NCBI GenBank assembly: GCA_023436825.1
Contig: JAEZHS010000394.1
Coordinates: 1-10,932, forward strand
Direction: 5' to 3'
Length of the DNA: 10,932 nt
From: Pseudomonadota bacterium
GTDB taxonomy: Bacteria; Pseudomonadota; Alphaproteobacteria; Reyranellales; Reyranellaceae
In this document: in pieces, positions 1 to 6,908 of the stretch
Layout: each line of letters opens with the position of its first letter
How positions within the stretch are numbered: the first letter of the stretch is position 1
The notes under the pieces: model-generated
What the model saw: the letters and a program-made list of their open reading frames with translations, nothing else
Told to the model about the DNA's origin: nothing
Databases searched by the model: none
Made by a program: the position numbers and the translations under genes

Positions 1-71
1 CTCGCAAGCCGTCAAGCCGCCGGTCAAGCGAATTGCGGATGACGACCGACTGGCGACCGGCCGACGCTGGA

Positions 72-109
72 GCATTTCCCGTTCGGCTGGAATCAGCCGA
101 ACGGGATGC
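72..109. repeat. Palindromic intergenic repeat A (13-bp perfect stem)
   Basis: Bases 77-89 (TCCCGTTCGGCTG) and 94-106 are exact reverse complements around a 4-base loop (GAAT). Bases 72-74 (GCA) and 107-109 (TGC) extend the stem past a 2-base bulge. No T-tract follows on either strand, so it does not look like a classical Rho-independent terminator. It resembles the dispersed palindromic repeats common between alphaproteobacterial genes, but copy number cannot be seen here. Around it, bases 1-71 hold no gene I can support: several frames are open to the window edge, but they run on into the palindromes. Confidence 0.8.
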
Positions 110-137
110 GCCCTATTGCGACAACCATCCCCAGGGT

Positions 138-190
138 GCGCTTTCCCGATAACGTGGAACCGCACACGGTTCCACGTTATCGGGAAACGC
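138..190. repeat. Palindromic intergenic repeat B (21-bp perfect stem)
   Basis: Bases 142-162 and 167-187 are perfect 21-bp reverse complements around the 4-base loop CACA. GCG at 138-140 pairs with CGC at 188-190 if C141 is bulged, giving about 24 bp of stem. It ends one base from the coxG-like stop codon (192-194, minus strand), so it lies at the extreme 3' end of that transcript. There it could stabilise the mRNA or end transcription, although no U-tract follows. Its outer bases (TTTCCCG) match those of repeat A 29 bases away, so the two may be related elements inserted in tandem. Confidence 0.85.
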
Positions 191-191
191 T

Positions 192-776
192 CTAGCGACT
201 TGCAAGAAAGATCAGAATCAGCACGGCCGCGCCGATGCCGATCACCGTCCAGTGCCGATAGCCTCGCTGCACCGCGTCAGACGGCGGCATCGGCGGGCTG
301 CTGCTGCTCGGCACGCCGGCGACGGCCGCCGGGGACGGATTGTTGATTGTGTTGGCGAATTTGCCGAAGAACTCGTCGGCCAGCTTCTTGGCGGTGCCTG
401 TGATCAGGCGTGCGCCGACCTGGGCGATCTTGCCCCCGACCTGGGCGTCGACGTCGTAGTTCAGGATCGTCTCGCTGCCCTCTTCCCGCAGCGCCACCAC
501 TGCGCCGCCCTTGGCAAAGCCCGCCACGCCGCCCTGCCCCTCGCCACTGATCTTGTAGCCGTTGGGAGGGTCGATGTCCGAGAGCGTCACCTTGCCCGAG
601 AAGCTGGCGCTGACCGGGCCGATACGCAGCCGCACCTTGGCTGTCATTTCGGTATCGGAAAGCTTCTCCAGGGACTCGCAGCCCGGAATGCAGGCCTTCA
701 GGATCGATGCATCGTTGAGGGCTGCAAAGACCTTCTCGCGCGGAGCCGCGATCCTGTATTCACCCTTGATTTCCAT
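192..776 (-). CDS. CoxG-like SRPBCC protein with C-terminal membrane anchor
   Basis: A 194-aa protein of the CoxG (carbon monoxide dehydrogenase subunit G) family, START/SRPBCC fold. Residues 1-145 carry the family pattern: an N-terminal G-x-Y-x-I-x-A-P-x-x-x-V-F-x-A-L segment (5-20), I-P-G-C-E (30-34), K-V-R-L-R-I-G-P (47-54) and a glycine-rich V-G-G-K-I-A-Q-V-G-A-R-L region (113-124). A Pro/Ser-rich linker (about 147-167) leads to one transmembrane helix (about 176-192) and a short basic tail. In Oligotropha, CoxG recruits the CoxDE AAA+ complex to the membrane for maturation of a molybdenum hydroxylase. No coxS, coxM, coxL, coxD or coxE is in the window, so the partner is unknown, and paralogues of this family occur widely. 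The ATG is supported by GGGAG 7 bases upstream. The gene is probably separately transcribed or weakly linked to the GH17 gene upstream, because a folded repeat lies between them. Confidence 0.88.
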   Translation of the reverse strand: MEIKGEYRIAAPREKVFAALNDASILKACIPGCESLEKLSDTEMTAKVRLRIGPVSASFSGKVTLSDIDPPNGYKISGEGQGGVAGFAKGGAVVALREEGSETILNYDVDAQVGGKIAQVGARLITGTAKKLADEFFGKFANTINNPSPAAVAGVPSSSSPPMPPSDAVQRGYRHWTVIGIGAAVLILIFLASR

Positions 777-805
777 TCGGTAACTCCCGGCTGAAACGCG
801 AACAC

Positions 806-902
806 CTCACCCTGAGAAGGCGCGAAGCGCCGTCTCGAAGGGTGGGCCGCAGCAAGAACGGCTTTCCACCCTTCAAGACGCGGCCCCCGGGCCACTCCTC
901 AG
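806..902. repeat. Cloverleaf-like intergenic repeat (inverted pair)
   Basis: The 97-base element is an inverted pair of one motif. GTCTCGAAGGGTGG (832-845) pairs with 866-879 at 13 of 14 positions, with GCCG/CGGC inside. CTGAGAAG (812-819) pairs with 895-902 at 7 of 8. Each half carries its own hairpin: GGCGC-GAA-GCGCC (819-831) and GGCCC-CC-GGGCC (882-893). The predicted fold is a four-way junction. The CTGAG...GTCTCGAAGGGTGG style is familiar from dispersed palindromic repeats of alphaproteobacteria (recalled, not searched). It fills the gap between the GH17 stop and the coxG-like start, so it would be transcribed if the two genes are co-transcribed. Confidence 0.75.
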
Positions 903-919
903 CGATAAGGCAATCTCGA

Positions 920-2854
920 CTACCACTTGCTGGTATAGGAGTCCGGCGGCGGTTCTGCCAGTGGTTCGCGCAGGGACACATATATGGTCGCCAGGTACGG
1001 CACAGCCATCAGGATGGCGAGCGCGCCGAACCAGTTGGCCTGCGTATTCCAGAACAGCGTGCCGATCACCCAGCGGCCGCCGTCGACGGCAACGAAGCCG
1101 CCCGCCCCGCCGTCATGCAGCTTGATGGCGCCTTCGGTCACCACCATGACCACGGCCCAGAAGATCAGCAGGAACGAAAAGGCAATCTCCGGCAGGATCG
1201 GCAGGAGACGGCTGTAAGACCGGTCCATGCGCACGAAGCCCTTGCTGCCGTCGTAGCCCAGCAGGCGGCCGAACGACAGTGCCTTGGCCCAACGGTCGGC
1301 TCGCGAGACCGGCTCGCGCCGCACGATGGTGAGCGTCTTCCAGGCCATCAGCTCGATCGTGGGAATGACGAAGCTCCAGATCGGAAAATCGCGGTAGCGG
1401 CCGTCGATGGCGATCTGGCGGTAGAAGGTATCGCTGAAGCGGATGACGCCGTCATACCAGTCGATGCTGATGACGATCAGGTAGAAGATGCAGATCACCG
1501 TCAACACCAGGTAAAGGACCTGCAGCATCAGGTCGGCGCGCTTTACGATCTGATACCGTGGCAGTTCCCGCCACGCGCGCCAGGCTTCGCGCACACGCGC
1601 GCCATAGAGCGAGGGATCGGCCATCTTGCCGGTCAGGCTGTCGGCGATGCCGCGCAGCAGGGCGTAGCTGAAGAGCCCCAGCAGGACCGCCCAGAAGACC
1701 ACGCCGACCATCTTCTCGAAGTAGAATGTCCGTGACAGGTCGATCCAGGTCGCCTGTACGTAGCAGGTGGCGACGAGCTGGGCGAAGACGGCAAAGATCC
1801 CGATCACCTTGCCGCGCGCCTGGCGGCGCATGACGACGAAGCCACCCAGGATCAGGCCTCCGGCCAGTGTCGACAGGATGAACAGGATCCGCCAATGCGG
1901 CTCGGCCGACACCGGCTTGCCGAGCTCGAACTTGTCGTGGCGTTGCGCATCCAGCAGGCCCCAGGCGGCGCCGACCGTGCCTTCCTGGCGAGCCTTCCAG
2001 TATTGGTCGAAGGCTTCGACGACGTTGTAGTCGAACTTCTCGCGATCGGCGATCGAGCGGAAGGTCGAAAAGTAACGCACCTGCTCGACCCGGCCCGGCC
2101 GCGCGTCGGAGCGCATGCGACCGTCGCTCGGCCAGCCGGTTTCGCCGATCACGATCGTCTTGCCGGGAAAGCGCTCCTGCACCTTCTTGTAGATGTCGAC
2201 GATGTGCTTTTCGATGCTGGGTTTGCCGTCGGGCTCGCGGCGATCGAGTCCGATCGGCACGTCCTCCCAGTACGGCAGGATATGGATGGTGATGAAGTCG
2301 ACCTCGTCGGCCAGCGACGGGTTGCGCATCCAGAATTCCCAGACGTCGGCGTAGGTCACGGGCTGCGACACGCGCTGCTTGACCTGGCGGATGTAGCGGC
2401 GAAGCTGGTTGGCGGTCAGGTCCTTGCGCAGCAGCACCTCGTTGCCGACGATCACCCGCTCGACCGTGTCCTTGTACTTGTTGGCATGGTCGATAAGCAG
2501 GTTGATCTGCTCGAGGTTCTCCTTGTCGTTGTCGTTCAACCAGGCGCCGTGCCAGACCTTCAGCCCGTACCTGCCGGCACGCTGCGGCACGGTCTCGAGG
2601 TTCTCCGCCGTCGAATAGGTCCGGACAGCGCGGACCTTGCCCTGGAGGCGACGCAGGTCCTCCTCGATCTGATCGGGCGTCGGAAAGGTACGGGTCAGCG
2701 GGCTCTGGCCCGGCCGGTAGGGCGCGAACGATACGCTCTGCAAGGGTGCGTTGGTCCAACCGGCGATCTCGACCGGCCTGTTGGGCCACCACCACCACAA
2801 AAGATTAAGCACGGCGACAGCCACAAAGGCGATCAGCGCCACCAGGACACGCAT
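920..2854 (-). CDS. Membrane-bound GH17 beta-glucanase/beta-glucan synthase-like protein
   Basis: A 644-aa protein with an N-terminal membrane segment (about 2-23), a glycoside hydrolase family 17 domain (about 25-318) and a multi-spanning C-terminal half (hydrophobic stretches near 322-342, 350-370, 383-402, 441-465, 490-510, 553-575 and 600-626). The GH17 hallmarks are present: V-I-V-G-N-E-V, with E139 as probable acid/base, and I-V-I-G-E-T-G-W-P-S, with E238 as probable nucleophile. Proteins of this layout are often annotated 'beta-(1-6) glucan synthase' after Bradyrhizobium NdvC. The family hydrolyses or transglycosylates beta-1,3-glucan, so a branching or remodelling role on cyclic or cell-surface glucan is reasonable. 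I do not assign ndvC, since no NdvB-type glycosyltransferase is in view. The start is the only reasonable ATG before the first membrane helix, but no clear Shine-Dalgarno precedes it. It lies 70 bases after the DUF2817 stop and may have its own promoter. Confidence 0.88.
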   Translation of the reverse strand: MRVLVALIAFVAVAVLNLLWWWWPNRPVEIAGWTNAPLQSVSFAPYRPGQSPLTRTFPTPDQIEEDLRRLQGKVRAVRTYSTAENLETVPQRAGRYGLKVWHGAWLNDNDKENLEQINLLIDHANKYKDTVERVIVGNEVLLRKDLTANQLRRYIRQVKQRVSQPVTYADVWEFWMRNPSLADEVDFITIHILPYWEDVPIGLDRREPDGKPSIEKHIVDIYKKVQERFPGKTIVIGETGWPSDGRMRSDARPGRVEQVRYFSTFRSIADREKFDYNVVEAFDQYWKARQEGTVGAAWGLLDAQRHDKFELGKPVSAEPHWRILFILSTLAGGLILGGFVVMRRQARGKVIGIFAVFAQLVATCYVQATWIDLSRTFYFEKMVGVVFWAVLLGLFSYALLRGIADSLTGKMADPSLYGARVREAWRAWRELPRYQIVKRADLMLQVLYLVLTVICIFYLIVISIDWYDGVIRFSDTFYRQIAIDGRYRDFPIWSFVIPTIELMAWKTLTIVRREPVSRADRWAKALSFGRLLGYDGSKGFVRMDRSYSRLLPILPEIAFSFLLIFWAVVMVVTEGAIKLHDGGAGGFVAVDGGRWVIGTLFWNTQANWFGALAILMAVPYLATIYVSLREPLAEPPPDSYTSKW

Positions 2855-2924
2855 GGGAGGCTTTTAGCAGGATCGGTCGCGCAACGTGTGGCTTTTCGCG
2901 GGCGGTTGTCCCCAACAGGTAGGG

Positions 2925-4022
2925 TCAGAGGGCGCCGCGCTGTACTCCAGCTATGGCCTGGCGAACGATCTGGTGGCCGCGGAAGAGGACCGCCTCCTTC
3001 CAGTCATCGGTCTCCGGATAGAACTGCCGCCGCATCGCCGCCCGTATCGGCTCCGCCTCCTTGCCCAGCGGATCGCCGTACTTGTGCAGCCAATGGTCGG
3101 CGCGGAAAGCCTTCTGGCCGCTTTCGCGATCGAAGGTGCCGTATTCCAGGGTGCACATGGTGAGCCGAGTCTCAGGCTCGGTCAGGACGCGATTGAGGCC
3201 GTAGTGGCCGAGCCCGTCGCGGGCCTGCGACGCCGTCTGCCCGCGCTTGGACTCCGTCACCGACTCGCCCCAGAAGGCGCGCACGCGGCGCGAGGCCGGC
3301 GTGCCGATGTCGTAATGGGTGATGGGCTCGCCGTAGCCGTAGGGACCGAGGCCGGTATGGAAATCGATGACGGCCACGTCCTGGCGTCCCTTGAGGAAGC
3401 GGTCGGTGATGGCATGCAGCGTGCGGTTCGACCAGGAGGGCCCACCGCCGCCGAAGAACATGCCGTCGGGATGGCTGTACTGGCCGGCAGACACCGCGCG
3501 AAAATAGGCGATGTCGCCCACCTTCTTGCGGTAGACGGCCAGTTTGGCGTCGGCGGCGTCGAGGGTGGCCTGGCTGAGGTCGCGCGGCACCAGGAAGTCG
3601 GCGATCTCCAGGTAGCCCTCGTTCACCGGGTAGGGTTTGCTGTGGTCGACGTAGTTGCGGTTGAGGTCGTTGCCCTCCTCCGTCACCCGCCGCGTCCAGG
3701 CGAAGCCGTAGGGGTTGATGGCATGCACGAACACGGCCGCGGTGTCCTTGGGCAGGCCGCGCGCGCCGACGCCCGCCAGCCAGTCGACCTGGAAGCCCGA
3801 GCCGCAATAGCCTTCCACGCCGTGGGTGCTGGAGATCGTCACCACCACCCGCGAGGCGTCGTCCGGCCCCAGCCGCGCCACGTCGGTCGAAAGCGACTCG
3901 CCGTTCGGTCCCTTGCTGGGATTGTCGTAGCGATAGGTCGTGGCGCCGGCGATGCGCGCGGCTGCCAGGAACTTGTCACGCGCCTCGCCGTAGCTGGCGG
4001 CGAAGGAATGGATGTTGGTCAT
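2925..4022 (-). CDS. DUF2817 family protein, M14 carboxypeptidase-like metallohydrolase
   Basis: A 365-aa protein matching DUF2817, a branch of the M14 zinc-carboxypeptidase superfamily. The expected metal site is visible: H-G-V-E-G (H67, E70) as the HxxE pair and D-F-H-T-G (H222) as the third ligand. N-D-L-N-R-N (118-123) matches the substrate-carboxylate-binding Asn-Arg region, and T-L-E-Y-G-T (E293) is the likely catalytic glutamate. There is no signal peptide, so it should be cytoplasmic. The natural substrate of this family is not established; amide or peptide hydrolysis is inferred from the fold. The frame is open far upstream to 4481, but that part is antisense-type sequence inside the SDR gene. 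The ATG at 4022 starts 8 bases after the SDR stop, which indicates translation coupled to the SDR. No strong Shine-Dalgarno is seen. Confidence 0.85.
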   Translation of the reverse strand: MTNIHSFAASYGEARDKFLAAARIAGATTYRYDNPSKGPNGESLSTDVARLGPDDASRVVVTISSTHGVEGYCGSGFQVDWLAGVGARGLPKDTAAVFVHAINPYGFAWTRRVTEEGNDLNRNYVDHSKPYPVNEGYLEIADFLVPRDLSQATLDAADAKLAVYRKKVGDIAYFRAVSAGQYSHPDGMFFGGGGPSWSNRTLHAITDRFLKGRQDVAVIDFHTGLGPYGYGEPITHYDIGTPASRRVRAFWGESVTESKRGQTASQARDGLGHYGLNRVLTEPETRLTMCTLEYGTFDRESGQKAFRADHWLHKYGDPLGKEAEPIRAAMRRQFYPETDDWKEAVLFRGHQIVRQAIAGVQRGAL

Positions 4023-4030
4023 GTGGATAC

Positions 4031-4786
4031 TCAGGTACGGAGGGTGAGGCCGCCGTCGACCACCAGCTCGTGGCCGGTGATGAAGTCGGCCTCGTCGGAT
4101 GCCAGCAGGAGCGCGCCCCGGGCAATATCGATCGGCTGCCCGAGCCGGCGCAAGGCCGCTTTCTTTTCCCAGACCGCGCGGACCTCGGGATTGTCGAAGT
4201 TGGTGCGGGTCATGCCGGTGTAGATGGCGCCGGGACAGACATAATTCGCAGTGATGTTGAACTTGCCGAGCTCGAGCGCCAGCGTGCGCGTCAGCCCGCC
4301 GACTCCCGCCTTGGAGGCGCAGTAGGCGGCCAGCCCATAGTCGGTGTCGAAGGCCATCACCGAGGCGGTGTTGACGATGCGCGCGCGGCCCTTCTCCCGG
4401 GCGCGTATCTTGAGCGCCGGAATGGCCTCGCGGCACATCCGGAACATCGCGCGCACATTGACGCCATTGACGTGGTCCCACTGCGCGTCGGTCATCTCCT
4501 CGACGAAAGCCCGTCCGCTGACGCCCGCGTTGTTGAACAGGATGTCGAGCGCACCGAACCTGGCGAGCGCCGCCTCGACGATCTTCTTCGGCGCATCGTC
4601 GCCCGTGATATCGCAGCCGAAAGCGGCGATGGCATCGTTGCCGGCATGCGCCTGCTCGATCGCCGACTCCGGCCGGTCGACCGCCAGCACCTGCGCGCCT
4701 TCATCGGCAAAGAGCTTCGCCGATGCAGCGCCTATGCCAGAGGCGGCACCGGTCACGATCGCGATCTTCCCTGTAAGCTTAGTCAC
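4031..4786 (-). CDS. Short-chain dehydrogenase/reductase (classical SDR)
   Basis: A 251-aa classical SDR of standard length. The Rossmann glycine motif T-G-A-A-S-G-I-G is at 12-19 and N-N-A-G at 85-88. The catalytic tetrad is N110 (in G-V-N-V), S142, Y155 and K159 (Y-C-A-S-K). P-G-A-I-Y-T (185-190) and the C-terminal G-H-E-L-V-V-D-G-G (238-246) are typical. D37 at the end of beta-strand 2 favours NAD(H) over NADP(H). It would interconvert a hydroxyl and a carbonyl group; the substrate cannot be read from sequence. It lies 63 bases after the TctC-like gene and 8 bases before DUF2817, inside the probable minus-strand operon. The start is GTG, chosen because a perfect AGGAGG sits 5 bases upstream and no ATG fits. 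Confidence 0.93.
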   Translation of the reverse strand: MTKLTGKIAIVTGAASGIGAASAKLFADEGAQVLAVDRPESAIEQAHAGNDAIAAFGCDITGDDAPKKIVEAALARFGALDILFNNAGVSGRAFVEEMTDAQWDHVNGVNVRAMFRMCREAIPALKIRAREKGRARIVNTASVMAFDTDYGLAAYCASKAGVGGLTRTLALELGKFNITANYVCPGAIYTGMTRTNFDNPEVRAVWEKKAALRRLGQPIDIARGALLLASDEADFITGHELVVDGGLTLRT

Positions 4787-4791
4787 GATGG

Positions 4792-4797
4792 CCTCCT
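4792..4797 (-). promoter_or_regulatory. Strong Shine-Dalgarno for the SDR gene (fixes a GTG start)
   Basis: The minus strand reads AGGAGG, then 5 bases, then GTG. This is the only full consensus Shine-Dalgarno I found in front of a gene in the window. It settles the SDR start at base 4786 and suggests this cistron is translated efficiently and independently of the gene before it. Confidence 0.85.
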
Positions 4798-4849
4798 ACC
4801 CCTCCGCTGCGCCGCGCTTCGCCGGGCTCCGGTCGGATGACGGACATGA

Positions 4850-5818
4850 TCACTCCACCCTCACACCCGACGCCTGCGCCACGCGTTCCCACAGCGCCAG
4901 GTCCTTCTCCAGCACTTCGGCGAAGGCCTTGGCGCCGCCGCCCACGGGATCGGCGCCGAACACGACCAGGCGCTCGCGCGTCTCGGGCGTCAGCGAGGCC
5001 TCGACGAAGGCCCGCTCGAGCTGGCGGATGATGACGCGCGGCGTGCCGCCCGGCGCCATGATGCCCGCCCAGACGACCACTTCGGCGGTCGGCCAGCCGG
5101 CCTCGGCCATGGTCGGGACGTCGGGCAGGAGCGGCGAGCGCGTCTTCGTCGTCACCGCCAGCGGCCGGAACTTGCCCGACGACACCATGGGCGCGGCCGA
5201 GGCGGTGCTGGTGAACATCGCCGGCACCTGGCCGGCATGAAGGTCGGCCAGCGCCGGCGCGGCGCCGCGGTACGGCACGTGAACGACATCGATGTCGGCG
5301 GCGAGCTTCAGGCTCTCCATGACCAGGTGCGAGATCGTGCCGACACCCGTCGAGGCGTAGTTGAGCCCGCCGCGATTGGCCCGCGCCATCGTGACGAAGT
5401 CGCTGACCGTTTTCGCCTTCGAGCTCGCCGACACGATCAGCACCATGGGCGTATCGGCAAGGTGCGCCACCGGCACGAGGTCGCGCGGCGGATCAAAGGA
5501 CAGCGAAGAATTGATCCAGGGCGGGATCGTCACCTGGGCCGCCGACGCCATCAGCAACGTGTAACCGTCGGGCTCGGCCTTGGCGACCGCCGCAGCGGCT
5601 ATCAGTCCGCCGGCGCCGCTGCGATTGTCGATCACGACCGGCTGGCCGAGCGTCACCGACGCCTGCTGGGCGACAAGGCGCGCCAGCATGTCGATCGAAC
5701 CGCCCGGGGTGAAAGGCACGACGAGCGTGATCGGCTTGGTCGGGAAATCGTCGGCGCGCGACGCCAACGGCACGAGCGAAGCGCCGAAGAACGCGGTGAG
5801 CCGGCGCCGGCCGATCAT
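4850..5818 (-). CDS. Tripartite tricarboxylate transporter-type (Bug/TctC) solute-binding protein
   Basis: A 322-aa Bug-family periplasmic binding protein, the usual length. A short signal peptide (about 1-22) has basic residues R4-R6 and a likely cleavage after S-R-A before D-D-F-P-T-K-P-I. The mature part shows family motifs: V-V-P-F-T-P-G-G-S-I-D (33-43), the V-I-D-N-R-S-G-A-G-G loop (62-71), A-x-P-D-G-Y-T-L-L (81-89) and V-P-Y-R-G. Family members bind di- and tricarboxylates, aromatic acids or nicotinate-like ligands. D43 and the adjacent loop would hold the ligand carboxylate. No TctA or TctB membrane subunits are nearby, the usual state for the many orphan Bug proteins, so it may share a distant permease or act as a sensor. 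The ATG begins 8 bases after the QOR stop; GAGG overlapping that stop (6-base spacing) suggests translational coupling. A GTG four codons upstream is a less likely start. Confidence 0.92.
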   Translation of the reverse strand: MIGRRRLTAFFGASLVPLASRADDFPTKPITLVVPFTPGGSIDMLARLVAQQASVTLGQPVVIDNRSGAGGLIAAAAVAKAEPDGYTLLMASAAQVTIPPWINSSLSFDPPRDLVPVAHLADTPMVLIVSASSKAKTVSDFVTMARANRGGLNYASTGVGTISHLVMESLKLAADIDVVHVPYRGAAPALADLHAGQVPAMFTSTASAAPMVSSGKFRPLAVTTKTRSPLLPDVPTMAEAGWPTAEVVVWAGIMAPGGTPRVIIRQLERAFVEASLTPETRERLVVFGADPVGGGAKAFAEVLEKDLALWERVAQASGVRVE

Positions 5819-5826
5819 CGCCGGCC

Positions 5827-6804
5827 TCACGCCACGGTCAGGACGACCTTGCCCGTCGCCTTGCGCGAAAGCAGCGCATTCATGGCCTCGGCGCCCTTCT
5901 CCAGCGGGAAGCGCATGGAGATGTGCGGCTTGAGCTTGCCGTCGCTGTACCACTTCAGCAGATCGTCGAAGTTCTTGCGCGCCTCGTTGGGCTCGCGCGC
6001 GCGCCAGGCGCCGTAGAACACACCGCGCACGTCGCAGCTCTTGAGCAGCGCGAGGTTGGCCGGCAGCGAGGGAATGCGGCCGGCGGCGAAGCCGACCACC
6101 AGCAGGCGGCCGTACCAGGCGATGCAGCGGATGGACTCGTCGAAGGCATCGCCGCCGACGGCGTCATAGATGATGTCCGCGCCGTTGCCGCCGGTCAGCT
6201 CCTTGACCTTGTCGCGCATCTTCTGCTTGGCGTAGTTCACAAACATGGTGGCGCCGTACTTGCGGCAGATCTCCATCTTCTCGTCCGAGCCGACGGCGGC
6301 GATCACCTTCAGACCCATCAGCGCGCCGAGCTCGACCGCGGTCAGGCCGACGCCGCCCGAGGCGCCGGTCACCAGCAGCGTCTCGCCGGGCTTGTAGCTG
6401 CTCCTCTGCTTCAGGGCGTAGTAGGACGTGCCATAGGTCATGGTGAAGGCCGAGCCGTCCTCGTAGCTCATGTTGTCCGGCATCGGCAGCAGCGCGCCCT
6501 GGTCGACAACGGCCTCCGTGGCGTAGCCGCCGTGGCCGATCATGCCGATGACGCGGTCGCCTTTCTTGTAGCCGCTGACGCCCTCGCCGACTTCGGTGAT
6601 GTCGCCCGCGATCTCATGACCCGGCGCGAACGGACGCGGCGGCTTGAACTGGTACTTGTCGGCGATGATCAGCGTGTCGGGAAAGTTCACCCCCGCCGCC
6701 TTGACCGCGACACGGACCTGGCCCTTGCCCAGCGGCTTGGAGGGCAGGTCCATGAGCTTCAGGCTCTCCGGTCCGCCCGGCGTTTCACTCATCATCGCGC
6801 GCAT
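5827..6804 (-). CDS. Zinc-free NADPH:quinone oxidoreductase-like MDR family protein
   Basis: A 325-aa medium-chain dehydrogenase/reductase of the quinone oxidoreductase (zeta-crystallin) branch. The catalytic domain carries N-F-P-D-T-L-I (40-46) and P-F-A-P-G-H-E-I-A-G (58-67). Y-G-T-S-Y-Y-A-L (124-131) is the family helix, and the nucleotide-binding loop is V-T-G-A-S-G-G-V-G (145-153), with a following Rossmann fold to about 270. The zinc-ligand cysteines and histidines of alcohol dehydrogenases are absent, as expected. It should reduce a conjugated carbonyl (quinone, enone or enoyl thioester) with NAD(P)H; the substrate is unknown. The start at 6804 is preferred over upstream in-frame codons because GGAG lies 8 bases before it and the protein then has the normal N-terminus. 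It is the first gene of the probable minus-strand operon and faces the MaoC-like gene. Confidence 0.9.
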   Translation of the reverse strand: MRAMMSETPGGPESLKLMDLPSKPLGKGQVRVAVKAAGVNFPDTLIIADKYQFKPPRPFAPGHEIAGDITEVGEGVSGYKKGDRVIGMIGHGGYATEAVVDQGALLPMPDNMSYEDGSAFTMTYGTSYYALKQRSSYKPGETLLVTGASGGVGLTAVELGALMGLKVIAAVGSDEKMEICRKYGATMFVNYAKQKMRDKVKELTGGNGADIIYDAVGGDAFDESIRCIAWYGRLLVVGFAAGRIPSLPANLALLKSCDVRGVFYGAWRAREPNEARKNFDDLLKWYSDGKLKPHISMRFPLEKGAEAMNALLSRKATGKVVLTVA

Positions 6805-6908
6805 TGGCAACGCTCCGTCCTCGATGTTTCGATCTGTGGCCGCATTGATACGATGGTGGGCCGGGCAGCGTCCATCCGTGCTAGAAGGGCCTGTTCGCGG
6901 GGAGGAAA
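6805..6908. promoter_or_regulatory. Divergent intergenic promoter region
   Basis: This 104-base gap must carry the promoters for both the minus-strand operon (first start 6804, GGAG at 6813-6816) and the plus-strand MaoC-lyase-ExoD operon (start 6909, GGAGG at 6901-6905). I could not find a convincing -35/-10 pair or a clear inverted-repeat operator, so the call rests on gene arrangement. Divergent sharing makes co-regulation of the two operons likely. Confidence 0.55.

Noticed and set aside
116..346. Small plus-strand ORF over the palindromes
   Set aside because: It crosses repeat B and runs antisense into the coxG-like gene. Its Arg/Ser/Cys-rich product is unlike any family.
1895..3163. 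Long plus-strand open frames opposite the minus-strand genes (also 842-1735, 2886-4223 and 5923-7011)
   Set aside because: They are antisense shadows produced by high G/C at third positions. Their products have no recognisable motifs, while the minus-strand frames show intact family motifs.
2925..4481. DUF2817 protein extended upstream to 518 residues
   Set aside because: The extra 153 residues lie inside the SDR gene in another frame and are Arg/His-rich shadow sequence. The ATG at 4022 gives the normal family N-terminus.
4850..5953. TctC-like protein extended to 367 residues
   Set aside because: The extension overlaps the end of the QOR gene and would bury the signal peptide. ATG 5818 has GAGG at proper spacing.
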